A DNA stretch of 64,000 bases from Rhizobium herbae (GCF_019511375.1 NZ_JAEUAO010000001.1:682001-746000); one strand, 5' to 3'; numbered from the stretch's first letter, positions 34,036 to 43,893 are shown. Notes: generated from the letters alone by a model not told the origin. Made by a program: numbers and translations.

Positions 34036-35265
34036 TCAGGCAGCGTTGCTGACCTGCATTTTCACGGTGGTCGGATCGAAAGCGCCGCCGCGGGTATCCT
34101 TGCCGACCAGGTCGGCCGGGATGCTCAGCGTCACGGTGCGCGCGCCGCCGGTCTGTGCCAGAGCCGATTTGGCGACACCGCCGAGCGTGAAATTGGGCAC
34201 GAACAGCGAGAAGAAATCAGTCGGCGAAGCTTCGTTCTCCTGCGCGAGCAGATGCACGGACAGCTGCGTCTCAGCATTGAAGTCGGCAAGCGCCTGCAGA
34301 TCCTTGCGCAGCAGCGTCATGTTCATCGACACCTGCATAGTGCCGAGGAACACATCGGGCGCGATGCCCGTCTTGTTGACGACCGAGGGAGCGGCCGGCT
34401 GCAGGTCAAGGGTGAAATCGAACGATGTCAGATCCGCCACATCGCTGGAGCCGAAACGGATCACCGATTCACTTGCAGCGAGCGACAGGGAAACCGGTTC
34501 GGTCGGCGAGGTCAGCAAGGGCGACGAGCCGCCCGTCAACGCCTCAACAGCGCCGGTTCCAGTCCAGCCGAATTCCGTGTCGAGCTGACCGTCCGCATTC
34601 ATGCGGATCATGCCGCGCGACCAGCGGCAATCGGTAAACACTTCGGAGGAATCGAGATCGAACTCATATTCCTCGATCGTGAAGTATGTTCTCGGCAACG
34701 CACCCGCCGCACCGTTGATGAGGACACGACCCACCCGGACGATGCTGAAAGCAGTATCGGCCGCGGCGTTGGCAACCAGCGTCTCGGCGACCGTCATCAC
34801 CGTCGCTGTCAGGCCGACGATGCGCAGATTGACACCATTGTTTGCAGCGTCCGGGAGGCCGGTGGCGCGGACAACATCCCCAACACGAAAGCCTTTGGTG
34901 ATCCAGCTGCCGGAAGTGCCAATGATGGCGCTCGTCGACGTCGTGACACTGGTCACGTCGGCCTGCGTAGCAGTGAGGTCAGCCGCCGACCAGGCGCCTC
35001 GCATCAGCGCCTCCCAAACCGGATCGGCGCGTCCGATACCCAGTTCGCTGGTATAGGTGCCGGCGGTGCGGCGGCTCCCGTGACGGCCGCGCAGCTGCTG
35101 CCCATCGGTGCGGACGATGTTCGACTTGACCGCCTGCTTTGTCAGCAAGCCGCCGGCGCCGCCCGAGGTCGGCAGCAGCAAGCCGCCAGCGCCGGACGCC
35201 TGTACGCCTTTCCCAGACTGCGCCTTGAGGGCGACATAGCCATTCCAATTCTCTGAATACGTCAT
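34036..35265 (-). CDS. Major tail (tube) protein
   Basis: 409 residues, starting MTYSENWNGYVALKAQSGKG. Beta-rich with repeated tail-tube segments (TYTSELGIGRADPVWEALMR; YFTIEEYEFDLDSSEVF; DLTSFDFTLDLQPAAPS), consistent with phage tail tube protein of the long type having an extra Ig-like part. It should polymerise into the non-contractile tube. Confidence 0.8.
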   Translation of the reverse strand: MTYSENWNGYVALKAQSGKGVQASGAGGLLLPTSGGAGGLLTKQAVKSNIVRTDGQQLRGRHGSRRTAGTYTSELGIGRADPVWEALMRGAWSAADLTATQADVTSVTTSTSAIIGTSGSWITKGFRVGDVVRATGLPDAANNGVNLRIVGLTATVMTVAETLVANAAADTAFSIVRVGRVLINGAAGALPRTYFTIEEYEFDLDSSEVFTDCRWSRGMIRMNADGQLDTEFGWTGTGAVEALTGGSSPLLTSPTEPVSLSLAASESVIRFGSSDVADLTSFDFTLDLQPAAPSVVNKTGIAPDVFLGTMQVSMNMTLLRKDLQALADFNAETQLSVHLLAQENEASPTDFFSLFVPNFTLGGVAKSALAQTGGARTVTLSIPADLVGKDTRGGAFDPTTVKMQVSNAA

Positions 35266-35323
35266 GGTGACGCTCCCTTAGCCTATCCGCATCGAGGCGG
35301 GTTGATGAAGGTGATTGTCGCGA

Positions 35324-35779
35324 TCAGCCGCGATGCCAGTAGACAAAAGGGCACATCATCGTCGTGCCGAACCAGTTTCCATCATCCGACTTGGCATTAC
35401 CCTCCGCCGGATAGGGATCTTCTGTCCGGACGCAGCAGCCCGGCGAAACGTCGTCATAAAACTTCTGGCGCCGGAAGATTTCCCCGATCGCCACCGCGAG
35501 CTGCTTGCCCTGCGATGCGCCGGTGTTTACCGGCGTGAAGACGTGCACGATGATCAGCCCGTCATAGCGATAGACATGATTGCCAGGCCGGCCTTGACCA
35601 ACGATCTTGCTTCCGCTGCACTCGATTTCGAGATTGACCCACGGCTGCAACACCCCATCACCGTCGACCGGCGGCCATGGATCATCCGGCTGCGCGTTCT
35701 GATCAGTAATGCGGGTTGCCTGCCAATTGGCGGCAAGCCTCTGGCGGATGGCCTCTTCGGCGCCTGCATAGTCAGCCAT
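35324..35779 (-). CDS. Tail terminator (DUF4128-like)
   Basis: 151 residues beginning MADYAGAEEAIRQRLAANWQ. Contains PWVNLEIECSGSKIVGQG and YDGLIIVHVFTPVNTG, the strand order of tail-terminator proteins. Located before the tube gene as in HK97-type phages. It shares one base with the next gene. Confidence 0.65.
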   Translation of the reverse strand: MADYAGAEEAIRQRLAANWQATRITDQNAQPDDPWPPVDGDGVLQPWVNLEIECSGSKIVGQGRPGNHVYRYDGLIIVHVFTPVNTGASQGKQLAVAIGEIFRRQKFYDDVSPGCCVRTEDPYPAEGNAKSDDGNWFGTTMMCPFVYWHRG

Positions 35780-36393
35780 CAGCGTTCCCTGATAAGAAGA
35801 GCCGGGAAGCGGAGGCTTGCCCGCTCCTGTTCGCGAGCCTTGGCGGTTGCCGCCCGGATTTTGCCTTCGCCGCCGCCAAGGAAAGATCGATAGGTGAAGC
35901 GCACCGCCACGACGTTTCCGAAGCGACCGGCGACGATCCGTTGCGCTTGTTGATAGACCTTCGAGGTTCCCGGAACCCGCATCGTCATTCTTCCAACCTC
36001 GATCTTCCGGCTGTACGGAAGCGGATTTGAGATCGAGATTTCCGAACCCGGCGCCCAGCTCTTCAGGTCCGGCTGCGCGATACCGTCGATCAGGATGATA
36101 TGGCTGCGCCGATACTCGCCGGAGAGAACCGGCGACAGGTCGAAAAGCGTTTCCATTGCAAACTGCACGATCTCGTCGAGGCGACGGTACTGGTAAACAA
36201 TGACACCGTCGGCGCGGACGCTTTCCTCGGCTGCGCCAACCCTGCCGTCGACGATACGGGTGAAGCCTTGCGGCGCTGGCTGGCTCCGCATGATGGCGGC
36301 ATGCTCCGCTTTTGCCGTTCGCACCAGCAGCTCTTTCGTCGCTTCAAGCGTTTCCTGCCTGATGATGCGGATCGTCTCGCCAACTGTAGCCAT
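35779..36393 (-). CDS. Neck protein (HK97 gp10-like)
   Basis: 204 residues beginning MATVGETIRIIRQETLEATK. Helical start then YRRSHIILIDG and SNPLPYSRKIEVGRM, the usual segments of HK97 gp10-family head-tail joining proteins. Basic C-terminus. Located between head closure and tail terminator. Confidence 0.65.
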   Translation of the reverse strand: MATVGETIRIIRQETLEATKELLVRTAKAEHAAIMRSQPAPQGFTRIVDGRVGAAEESVRADGVIVYQYRRLDEIVQFAMETLFDLSPVLSGEYRRSHIILIDGIAQPDLKSWAPGSEISISNPLPYSRKIEVGRMTMRVPGTSKVYQQAQRIVAGRFGNVVAVRFTYRSFLGGGEGKIRAATAKAREQERASLRFPALLIRER

Positions 36394-36719
36394 CAGCCCT
36401 TCACCGAAACATTGATGCGAACGATCACGTCGTTCATCTTCACGAACTCCGGCTTTCCGATGATTGCGGCAGGCGCATTGTCGATGACGAGATAGCCGCT
36501 CGCCTTCGGCAGAGCAGCGATTTCGATCCCGGTCGGCGAAAGAACCACCTTGCGATCAGACTGCGTTATGGCGCCGGCGATCTCGTCTGGCTTCATCCCA
36601 CGCACGAAGGCGCGGGTCTCAACCTCATCCACCGCAGAGTTCGTCTTGCGGATCTTGACAGCCTGGCCATGCTTGGCGATATGGCGATCGAGCGAGGCAA
36701 TGGCCTGTTCCGGTGTCAT
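36393..36719 (-). CDS. Head closure protein candidate
   Basis: 108 residues beginning MTPEQAIASLDRHIAKHGQA; beta-type body (KIRKTNSAVDEVETRAFVRG, VVLSPTGIEIAALPKASG). Size and order, between connector and neck genes, fit a head-closure protein. Overlaps the connector gene. Confidence 0.6.
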   Translation of the reverse strand: MTPEQAIASLDRHIAKHGQAVKIRKTNSAVDEVETRAFVRGMKPDEIAGAITQSDRKVVLSPTGIEIAALPKASGYLVIDNAPAAIIGKPEFVKMNDVIVRINVSVKG

Positions 36720-37318
36720 ATCCGCACCACCCTCAAGCCCCGCAGCAGGTCATCGACAATCTTGTTGATGTTGGAACCGGCTTGGTCGAGCAGCGTATAT
36801 TCGGTTTTTCCAACCCCTTCGACCTCTTCAGATCGATAGAAGGCTTTCTCGCTGCCCACGGTGATGGCGTGCAGAGCCATCATAATGACGGCCTGTTTCG
36901 CCTGCGGCGGAACATCCGCCGTATTATACCCGGCGCCATATCGAATCCGCACCGCATCGGGTGCAGTCGCGACTTCCGGAAACGCAAAGCCAGTGCGGAA
37001 TAAAACCTCGTTGCCGACCACTCGGTAGTTATCCGAGCTGATGGTCTGTTCCGTCTCGTCGGCATCGAGGTATTTGACCGAAAGGTCGCCATTCAGCGGC
37101 CCATAGATCGCCGCCCGGCGGCTGCAGGGAAAGCCAGCCAACCACAGCTCAAGAGTTTGCTTGCCGATCGCGCGGCCAAGGTTCCCGTTCGGTCCGTCGA
37201 TGATCCCTTGGGCCGCCGCGATGGCGCGTATTACGACCGCGTCATTACTTGAATGCACGCCGGGCACGTCGGCCGGCGTTGCAATCGCTTCAGGCACTAC
37301 GATGACGCGCGTCGTCAT
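36716..37318 (-). CDS. Head-tail connector (gp6-like adaptor)
   Basis: 200 residues beginning MTTRVIVVPEAIATPADVPG. The C-terminal half VPPQAKQAVIMMALHAITV is the helix typical of phage gp6-like adaptor proteins. It sits after the capsid genes and should bind the portal. Confidence 0.7.
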   Translation of the reverse strand: MTTRVIVVPEAIATPADVPGVHSSNDAVVIRAIAAAQGIIDGPNGNLGRAIGKQTLELWLAGFPCSRRAAIYGPLNGDLSVKYLDADETEQTISSDNYRVVGNEVLFRTGFAFPEVATAPDAVRIRYGAGYNTADVPPQAKQAVIMMALHAITVGSEKAFYRSEEVEGVGKTEYTLLDQAGSNINKIVDDLLRGLRVVRI

Positions 37319-37329
37319 GGTTGCGTTCC

Positions 37330-37704
37330 CTAGCCTTCGACCAGGACGTGGAACACGCCAACCTTGCCGTTACCCCCTTGAGCAATGGCGATCTTAACGC
37401 GGTCATTCGCAGCGGCTATCTTGTCCATGACGCCGGTCCCGCCGGCAGCATAGAGAACTGCCGCGCCGGCCTGCGAATGGGTGGCCTGACGCGGCGCTCG
37501 AACCGCCGAAGCATCGACATTGCTCTCGGTCCAGAGATTGATGCCGGTGGCTTCGCCGGTCAGCGTGAAATCGACACCAGCCGCGAATGCGTTGGCGGCA
37601 TCCTTCACATATTCGATCTGGCAGATTTTGCCGGAAAAGCGCGGCGTGTAGGCCGTCGCCGTTCCGTCCGCTGCCGTCGTTACCGTCACCTTGAAGCGTT
37701 TCAT
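37330..37704 (-). CDS. Phage hypothetical, head-associated
   Basis: 124 residues, MKRFKVTVTTAADGTATAYT start, beta-rich throughout (GKICQIEYVKDAANAFAAGV; RVKIAIAQGGNGKVGVFHVL). Position between capsid and connector suggests a decoration or head-fibre protein; not recognised. Confidence 0.55.
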   Translation of the reverse strand: MKRFKVTVTTAADGTATAYTPRFSGKICQIEYVKDAANAFAAGVDFTLTGEATGINLWTESNVDASAVRAPRQATHSQAGAAVLYAAGGTGVMDKIAAANDRVKIAIAQGGNGKVGVFHVLVEG

Positions 37705-37734
37705 TTCGGTCTCCTTTGGATGGCCAAATGGCCG

Positions 37735-37959
37735 TTATTTGGCCTTTGGGCCGGTTGCGGCCTTGTTCGCCGTGGGGCGTTCAGCCTTATTGAGGACAGC
37801 GCGCTCGGCCTTGGCCGCGAGTTCGGCAGGGATCAATTCGAGAGTGCGCGGAGAAAGGTGGCCGAGCTCGGCTTTTGTGCCGGTACGGATCTCGCCTTCC
37901 TCGTACATGCGGTCGCCGTCGTGGCGACGCAGGACTTTCCATCTGAGATTTTCAGCCAT
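37735..37959 (-). CDS. Small phage head-region protein
   Basis: 74 residues from ATG 37959, AAGGAG six bases before. MAENLRWKVLRRHDGDRMYE then an Ala/Lys-rich tail (NKAERPTANKAATGPKAK). Just after the capsid gene. Possibly a scaffold or joining protein; function unknown. Confidence 0.55.
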   Translation of the reverse strand: MAENLRWKVLRRHDGDRMYEEGEIRTGTKAELGHLSPRTLELIPAELAAKAERAVLNKAERPTANKAATGPKAK

Positions 37960-38024
37960 CATCGTCTCCTTCGGTTCAGAGAGCGGGCGGCATCGCACCG
38001 CCCGCCTTACTGAGCCGAGCGGAC

Positions 38025-39347
38025 TTAGGCAGCGAGAGCGGTGTCGAAATCGCCGTAGATGAACGCTTCCGGACGATAGACGGCCAGGGCGAGACGCTCC
38101 TCGCCGAGGACGGTGACAAGGTTCTGGATGAAGTCCTTGTCGACGTAGCCGACCTCAATGCGCGATTCCCAGCGATCGAATACCTGTGCGCCCTGGCGAT
38201 AGGCGCCGGTCAGGAACTTGCGCGGGGAAATCGCCTGCGTTTCGACGACGGGAAGGCGCCAGAGCGTCGGAGCGATCGAGCCCTGCGGATTGCCGATAAT
38301 GTAACGGCCGATTTCGTCCTTCATCATCTCGATGTAGGCCCAGTCAATCGGGTTGAGTACATGACCGGTCGCCGGATATTCCGCCAATGCCGCCTGCAGC
38401 ATCGCAAGACGCAGGACGTCGATCATGTTGATATCGGCGATCGCGATCGGTGCAGCGAAGGCAGACGCCTGCGGGATGATACCAAGGAGATTCTGCCCCG
38501 TGCCGTCGCCGTTCAACAGCTGCTGCTCTTCCTTCAGTGCCAGACCATAGTCGAGACGCTGGTCAATCATCGAGCGGAGCTGCGGGATGTCGTCGAGCAC
38601 CTGCTTCGACGCCTTCATCCAGTGCGCAATGACCTTTGCGGACGTCGTGACAAGTTCAAGCTTCATGTCCGATGAAGGCTTTTCGGCGCCTTCAGCGACC
38701 ATGCCGGCGTTGTTCGTGAAACCGGTTTCCTTGACGTATTCGAGGGTGTTTCCGCCCATCTGCCCCGGCGTCAGAAGACCACGAACCGTCAGGCGGCGCT
38801 GCGGCAGCTCCTGAATGCCGGGCAAACGCGTCGGCGCGATAGCATCGCCGACCGAGCCTGCCGCATCAGTGGTTGCAGAGGTGAGCGTGGCCTTGACCTT
38901 CAGATCGGCGCCACGCGCGTTCTTCGAGAACCCGGATTCCTTCCATTCCTTGAACCCGTCGCTCTCGACGAACTGCTCGCCGAGGGACTTCTGGCCTTCC
39001 TCGCCAGGACCACCCGACCGGGCAAGCTTCTGTTCCATCTGCGCGACATGCTCGGTCAGCTCGTTCATCTTGACGAGAGCCTCGTCGGCCTTCTCCTTCA
39101 AGGAGGCGGAAAGCGTTTCGCCCGCCTTGGCCTTGCCGAGAGCTTCTTCGGCGACGGCCTTGACGCCGTCGATCGCCTTCTGGTGGTCGGCCTTGATTTC
39201 GGCCGCAAGTTCAGACGCCGTTTTCGTTTCCGTGCCGTGATCCGGAGCGCGAAGATAGCGGCCGGCGGCGCGTTCCAACGGGGTCATTGCACCGAGCATG
39301 GTGATGCTCGACATAGCCGCGAAAACGGCGAGTCTACGTCCCGACAT
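38025..39347 (-). CDS. Major capsid protein, HK97 fold
   Basis: 440 residues from ATG 39347 (GGAG six bases before). The first 110 residues are a delta-domain coiled coil (KASELAAEIKADHQKA-like, EKADEALVKMNELTEHVAQM) that the prohead protease would remove. The core has NPIDWAYIEMMKDEIGRYII and the C-terminal YRPEAFIYGDFD of HK97 capsids. Follows the protease and portal genes in the usual order. Confidence 0.9.
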   Translation of the reverse strand: MSGRRLAVFAAMSSITMLGAMTPLERAAGRYLRAPDHGTETKTASELAAEIKADHQKAIDGVKAVAEEALGKAKAGETLSASLKEKADEALVKMNELTEHVAQMEQKLARSGGPGEEGQKSLGEQFVESDGFKEWKESGFSKNARGADLKVKATLTSATTDAAGSVGDAIAPTRLPGIQELPQRRLTVRGLLTPGQMGGNTLEYVKETGFTNNAGMVAEGAEKPSSDMKLELVTTSAKVIAHWMKASKQVLDDIPQLRSMIDQRLDYGLALKEEQQLLNGDGTGQNLLGIIPQASAFAAPIAIADINMIDVLRLAMLQAALAEYPATGHVLNPIDWAYIEMMKDEIGRYIIGNPQGSIAPTLWRLPVVETQAISPRKFLTGAYRQGAQVFDRWESRIEVGYVDKDFIQNLVTVLGEERLALAVYRPEAFIYGDFDTALAA

Positions 39348-39382
39348 GGGAATCTCCTGAATTTGGTTGAGGATTGCGAGGC

Positions 39383-40102
39383 TCAGCCGCGCATTGCTTG
39401 CAGAAAGGCAAGCGCTTCGTCCGCATCGGCAGATTCCCTCTGCCCTTTCAAGTGGAGGCGCGCGGCACGCTCCGCCTGTGAGTTTGAGAATCCCAATCCC
39501 TTGAGCCACATCTCAAACTCGCGCTCTGTCAGCCGGTCCCCGGCTTTCAGTTTCTCGGTAAGCTGATGCAGCTGCTTGGCTGCCTTCACGCTCGAAATCG
39601 TCGCGTCTTCATTCGCGCCGATCGACACAATCGAAACTTCCTTCAGGTCGAGCTTTTCCAGCGTCCAAACGCCGGTATCCGTGTCGACCGAATATTCCTT
39701 GATGCGATAGCCGATCGAGAGACCGTCAATATCGCCGTTTTTGAGGTGCGAGTACGCTTCGCGGGCCTGCTGAACATCCATATTCAGCTTGCCTAGGAGG
39801 AAAAGACCCCTGCCGTCTTCCTTTGCATCCAACCATTTGCCGATCGGTTTGCTCGCGTCATGCTGCCAAAAGAGCTTTGGCATGGTGCCGGCGGCCTTGT
39901 GAGCGGCCAGAGACTCGGCAAATGCGCCCTCGGCGATGACATCGCCGTAACTGTCGGGCTTGCCGCCGAAGGTCGAACCGTAGCCCTCGAATTCGCCGGT
40001 TTCCTTCAGGGAATCTGCCTTGATCTCGACGCAAGGGCCGGTTTTGGCAAGCTGATCGGCGCCCGCCGACTTGATAAGCGGACGTGCTGCAGTCACAGTC
40101 AT
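39383..40102 (-). CDS. HK97-family prohead protease
   Basis: 239 residues. Core EIKADSLKETGEFEGYGSTF; catalytic His81 in LFWQHDASKP and Ser129 in IDGLSIGY, with a following DLKEVSIVSIGANEDA segment. It cleaves the capsid delta domain during maturation. Overlaps the portal gene by four bases. Confidence 0.9.
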   Translation of the reverse strand: MTVTAARPLIKSAGADQLAKTGPCVEIKADSLKETGEFEGYGSTFGGKPDSYGDVIAEGAFAESLAAHKAAGTMPKLFWQHDASKPIGKWLDAKEDGRGLFLLGKLNMDVQQAREAYSHLKNGDIDGLSIGYRIKEYSVDTDTGVWTLEKLDLKEVSIVSIGANEDATISSVKAAKQLHQLTEKLKAGDRLTEREFEMWLKGLGFSNSQAERAARLHLKGQRESADADEALAFLQAMRG

Positions 40103-41343
40103 GCGGATGCTCCCTTTCCTTCGGCGATCAATCGACGGACGGCCTCTTCGTCGATTTCGGTGATCGGCACGTTCTGCATTTGCATGCGCGGCACGTCGCC
40201 ACCCTCGAGCGGTGGCAGATTTTCGAGCGCGCGAACCTCATTGATGGTCATGGCGCCGATCGAGGTCATCTGCTGATAGAACCGTGCCCTCCCAACGCTG
40301 TCACCGCGCAGCAAACCGTCGAGATTGAATTCGATCGACACTCCGTTGGCGCGATCTGCAGGGGTCAGCAGCTGCTTTTCGAGAGCCTGCTCAATCCTTT
40401 TCAGGCGTCGGCGCAGCGTGAATTTCTGGAAACCGAGGGTTTGCTGCTCGATACCGGTGCCCCAGCTCGTCGTTTTCTCCGTGTGGCCGACCATGAAAGG
40501 CGGCACACCGAAGAACCGGCAGATTTCTTCGACGGAAAAGCCGCGAGACTCCAGCATTTGCGCGTCTTCCGGCGAAATCGTCAGTTGTTCCCACTTGGTG
40601 CCGCCTTCGAGGATGAGTGGCCGGCCGGAGTTCATGGCGCCGAAGTATTTCTCGGTCAGCTTCTTCTCAGCGATGTCGCGCTGCTCATCGGTCAGCCACT
40701 TTTCAAATGTCAGCACGCCGGATGGGCGCAGCCCGTTCTTGAATGTGCTCGCCGCCGAACGGTCGACGGCGCGCGCCAGGCTGAACGCGTGGCGGCCAAA
40801 GTGCAGCGTCGACAGTCCGCCGAGCGGGTTACCTCCGAATCCGCGGATATGAAGGATCGACTGGTCGGTTTCCCGGTAGGACTTCCCCTCCTGCGTCCAC
40901 CGATACTCAATCGAGCCGTTTGTCAGCCGCCTGACCGAAACCAGCTCGGGAATGATCGGATGAAGACCGACGACCTTGCCGACGCTGCGCTCAATCCGGG
41001 CATAGGCATTGCCGCGAAGCTCGATCGAAGCACTGATGAACTCCCAGAAATCGACCGCCGTCTGATCGTAGTTGGGACTGTCATGCAGAACGCGGTAAAG
41101 TGGGTGCTTCTTGGCAATCTCCCGTTCACCGGCGGCGTTCAAGCGATAGACCACGACCGGCAAGCTTGCGATGGTGCCGGACAAGAGGTTCACGCAAGCC
41201 CACACCGCAGATAGGCTGAGAACGCTTTCGGCGCTGACAATCTCGCCAGCATCTCCGCGCTCGCCGTCCTGATGCCAACCTTTCGGATCGCGCAACGACA
41301 ACATACGGACCGCCGCATCGGCCATTTTCCGAATTATCTTCAC
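40099..41343 (-). CDS. Phage portal protein, HK97 family
   Basis: 414 residues with the HK97 portal motifs: VWACVNLLSGTIASLPVVVY, HPLYRVLHDSPNYDQT, GNAYARIERS, and the C-terminal VNEVRALENLPPLEGGD-like segment. It forms the dodecameric DNA channel at one capsid vertex. Overlaps terminase. Confidence 0.93.
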   Translation of the reverse strand: MKIIRKMADAAVRMLSLRDPKGWHQDGERGDAGEIVSAESVLSLSAVWACVNLLSGTIASLPVVVYRLNAAGEREIAKKHPLYRVLHDSPNYDQTAVDFWEFISASIELRGNAYARIERSVGKVVGLHPIIPELVSVRRLTNGSIEYRWTQEGKSYRETDQSILHIRGFGGNPLGGLSTLHFGRHAFSLARAVDRSAASTFKNGLRPSGVLTFEKWLTDEQRDIAEKKLTEKYFGAMNSGRPLILEGGTKWEQLTISPEDAQMLESRGFSVEEICRFFGVPPFMVGHTEKTTSWGTGIEQQTLGFQKFTLRRRLKRIEQALEKQLLTPADRANGVSIEFNLDGLLRGDSVGRARFYQQMTSIGAMTINEVRALENLPPLEGGDVPRMQMQNVPITEIDEEAVRRLIAEGKGASA

Positions 41344-43049
41344 GCCGCACCTGCCAGGCTTTTGAAGAAACCATCCATGCCGTCGCCCACTGCCTCCGGA
41401 TTGAGGAACATCAGCATTGCTGCGTTGAACAATGCCATTAGCGGATCGATTTTCGACGCACCGGCCGCCTGCTTGGTGACGATGTAGTTAGAGCCCTTCA
41501 GCTCTGTCTTTGCGTTGCCAACCGCCCACGCCATCAATGGCTGACCACAGTGTCGCAAGGTTTTGTCCTTTAGCTTTCGAGGCAGCGTTGTGACGGCAGA
41601 CTGAAGCTTCCACCCCTGCCCTACGGCCATCGTCAGATCACCTGCCATCCCCCGCTCGGCAAGAGCGTCGAGCAAGCTAGCAATCCCGAAAGCATCGAGA
41701 CCAATACCCGCCTTCTCTGGCAACAGCCGCGACAAAAAAAGGCGCTCACAGATATCTGTGATCTCGACGACGTCCTGATCAGCCTCTTCGCAAACAATCA
41801 GGTCACCCTGCTTCTGAAAGTCGCGCAGTCGTGGCGCGATTTCTTTGCGCCGCTCGAAAACATCCGGGTAGGCCCATGCGCGGCCCCACTGCAACCAGTT
41901 CCGGGTCTTGGCATGCCGGCCGATCACTGAAAGCGCCATCAGGTCGTCGAGGCCTCCGCCATCGATGCCGGCTACGCACACATCGCATTCCGCCATAATC
42001 CGATCGAGCGTTAGACCAGGCTGAACTGCCGCCTCCCAGTAGGTAGCCCCGGCCCAACGATCAGCGTGCAAGCCGAGACCGATCTCGACGTTGAAGTGCT
42101 GCGAGGCGATGAGCGCCAGCTTTTCCGGACCTTCGCGCTGGGCCGTAGCGATCTCACCGGCGAGATAATCCTCATTCACCGAGCGGTTGAGGTTCGGATT
42201 AACGAGCCCCCATGTTTCCCGCCGCATCCAGCCGCCATCGACTGCGTCTTCCGGTGGCAGCTCGTAGAGAACCGCCAGCATGGGAAACACGAAGTTCCCG
42301 TCGCGAACATCCCGCGCCTTCTGCAACTCCGCCTTGAACACGCCCGATGGCGGCGATTTCGATTGCGTCGTGATCTGCAACAGGAACCCATCCGGCCGCG
42401 CCGCAAGCGATCCGCGGATTTCGACGAAGATGTCAGCGGCCTTCGATACCGTCGAGAAGACATGCGTCTCGTCGATGAGGATATAGGTCGCCTTTGAACC
42501 GGTGATGACGTCGGCAGCCGCAGCCTTGACGATGATGACTGCGAGCGTCCGCAGGTTCGTAATTTTCTTCAGGTGGTCTTGCGGCTGGAAGAGCTTCGTC
42601 AGCTCCTCGTCCAACCGGATGATACCCGCAGCCTGCTTGAACGAAATGTCGGCGATCTGCTTCGTCGGCGCGATCAGCAGCAATTCCGCTTCTGGCCTCT
42701 CGTTCAGGATAGCCGCCGTCACGATGATCGCGGCCGCGATCGACGACTTGCCGTTTTTCTTCGGCACCAGCAGGAAGAATTCCCGCAGCGCCCGGCGCTT
42801 CGTCTCCGGATCGTAACTGCCGAAGATGACGCGGACGAAACCGAACACCCATTCGTCGCAGACCTCGCCATAGGTCGGATTGCCGATGATGTCCGGCACC
42901 CGCAGGCGCTTGAAGATCCGCAGCGCCTTCTCGGCGACGGCGTCGAACAGCGGCAGATCAGGGATCAGCGGCCGCTTTTCGCGAATGCGATCCTTCCAGT
43001 CCGGTACCGCTGTCGACCAGGTCGAAGCCGGAACCCACGCCGTGTCCAT
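41340..43049 (-). CDS. Terminase large subunit
   Basis: 569 residues. ATPase Walker A-like VPKKNGKSS (95-103) and Walker B YILIDETHVF (Asp193, Glu194), then a nuclease domain with Asp-containing AGIDGGGLDDLMAL and later EADQDVVEITD. HK97/P27-like TerL; it packages and cuts DNA. Shares a base with TerS. Confidence 0.93.
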   Translation of the reverse strand: MDTAWVPASTWSTAVPDWKDRIREKRPLIPDLPLFDAVAEKALRIFKRLRVPDIIGNPTYGEVCDEWVFGFVRVIFGSYDPETKRRALREFFLLVPKKNGKSSIAAAIIVTAAILNERPEAELLLIAPTKQIADISFKQAAGIIRLDEELTKLFQPQDHLKKITNLRTLAVIIVKAAAADVITGSKATYILIDETHVFSTVSKAADIFVEIRGSLAARPDGFLLQITTQSKSPPSGVFKAELQKARDVRDGNFVFPMLAVLYELPPEDAVDGGWMRRETWGLVNPNLNRSVNEDYLAGEIATAQREGPEKLALIASQHFNVEIGLGLHADRWAGATYWEAAVQPGLTLDRIMAECDVCVAGIDGGGLDDLMALSVIGRHAKTRNWLQWGRAWAYPDVFERRKEIAPRLRDFQKQGDLIVCEEADQDVVEITDICERLFLSRLLPEKAGIGLDAFGIASLLDALAERGMAGDLTMAVGQGWKLQSAVTTLPRKLKDKTLRHCGQPLMAWAVGNAKTELKGSNYIVTKQAAGASKIDPLMALFNAAMLMFLNPEAVGDGMDGFFKSLAGAA

Positions 43050-43540
43050 TAGCAGTGCCCGCCTTTCTGGATACCCGGCAGAAGATCGCTGCCCCAGCCG
43101 CTACCCTCGCCGGCCGTCTTCGCTGCAGCGCGGGCCGCCTCCTTCTTGCCGAGCTTTTCCGCGCTCTTCTCCTCGGCTTTCTCCTGCGCGTCCCGAAGCC
43201 GGTGATCGACCAGCATCACGTCGGACCGCTCGATCATCTTGCCGAGTTCCTTGAGCGCCGCGACGTTGCCGGCGTTCGCCTGCTCCATGGCAATCTCGAA
43301 ACGGCGGGCATCGAGCTTATCGCGCATCGCGTCGCGATCCTTCAACTCGGCTCTAAAATACCTCTTCACGGTCGCCGGAGAGATGCCGAGAGCATTGGCC
43401 ATCCGCCCGATCGACCAACCAAGCGCCAGCAACAACTTGATTTTGTTCCGGTCCTTCTCGGTCGGCTCATATGGCGGCCGTCCACGCTTGCCCTTCCAAT
43501 CCGGAATAGGCTGTCCGAAGAGGTCTAAAACCTGTTCCAT
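43049..43540 (-). CDS. Terminase small subunit
   Basis: 163 residues from ATG 43540. An HTH is visible (LLALGWSIGRMANALGISPA, TVKRYFRAEL), then a helical region (EIAMEQANAGNVAALKELGK) and a basic Lys/Ala-rich tail. It should recognise the packaging site. Overlaps TerL. Confidence 0.8.
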   Translation of the reverse strand: MEQVLDLFGQPIPDWKGKRGRPPYEPTEKDRNKIKLLLALGWSIGRMANALGISPATVKRYFRAELKDRDAMRDKLDARRFEIAMEQANAGNVAALKELGKMIERSDVMLVDHRLRDAQEKAEEKSAEKLGKKEAARAAAKTAGEGSGWGSDLLPGIQKGGHC

Positions 43541-43665
43541 CAGAAAAAAATCTCTGCGTGAGAGGGGCGCGGGTCCGGAAGGGGGCAGGCCTGCAGACTT
43601 TCGACCCGCCCCCCGCGGGAACAATGATTCGTGTTTTGAGTTGCTGTCGCGGAGGAGGTTCCGCG

Positions 43666-43878
43666 ATGGATACCTTGATTTTCAAAGTCGCAGTTCGAAT
43701 GGCAACCGGCTTCTCAATCGGCTTTCTTACGTTGCTCATCATAGTTTATGGGAACCCCAGCGCACTGGGCCACGGCAACGGTATCGACGTGGTCGGGCTG
43801 TGCCTTCAGACGTATGCTTTCGGCGCGCCCTTTGCGATTGGATACCTTTGCACCGGCCTGGGAATGGGTGCTCTATGA
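43666..43878 (+). CDS. Small membrane protein, antisense to late operon
   Basis: 70 residues with GGAGGAGG upstream of the ATG. Two hydrophobic segments (ATGFSIGFLTLLIIVY and GLCLQTYAFGAPFAIGYLC). On the plus strand between the terminase small-subunit and HNH genes, so against late transcription. Probably a moron expressed in lysogeny; function unknown. Confidence 0.55.
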   Translation: MDTLIFKVAVRMATGFSIGFLTLLIIVYGNPSALGHGNGIDVVGLCLQTYAFGAPFAIGYLCTGLGMGAL

Positions 43879-43893
43879 CTGGCGGTGGGTAAC

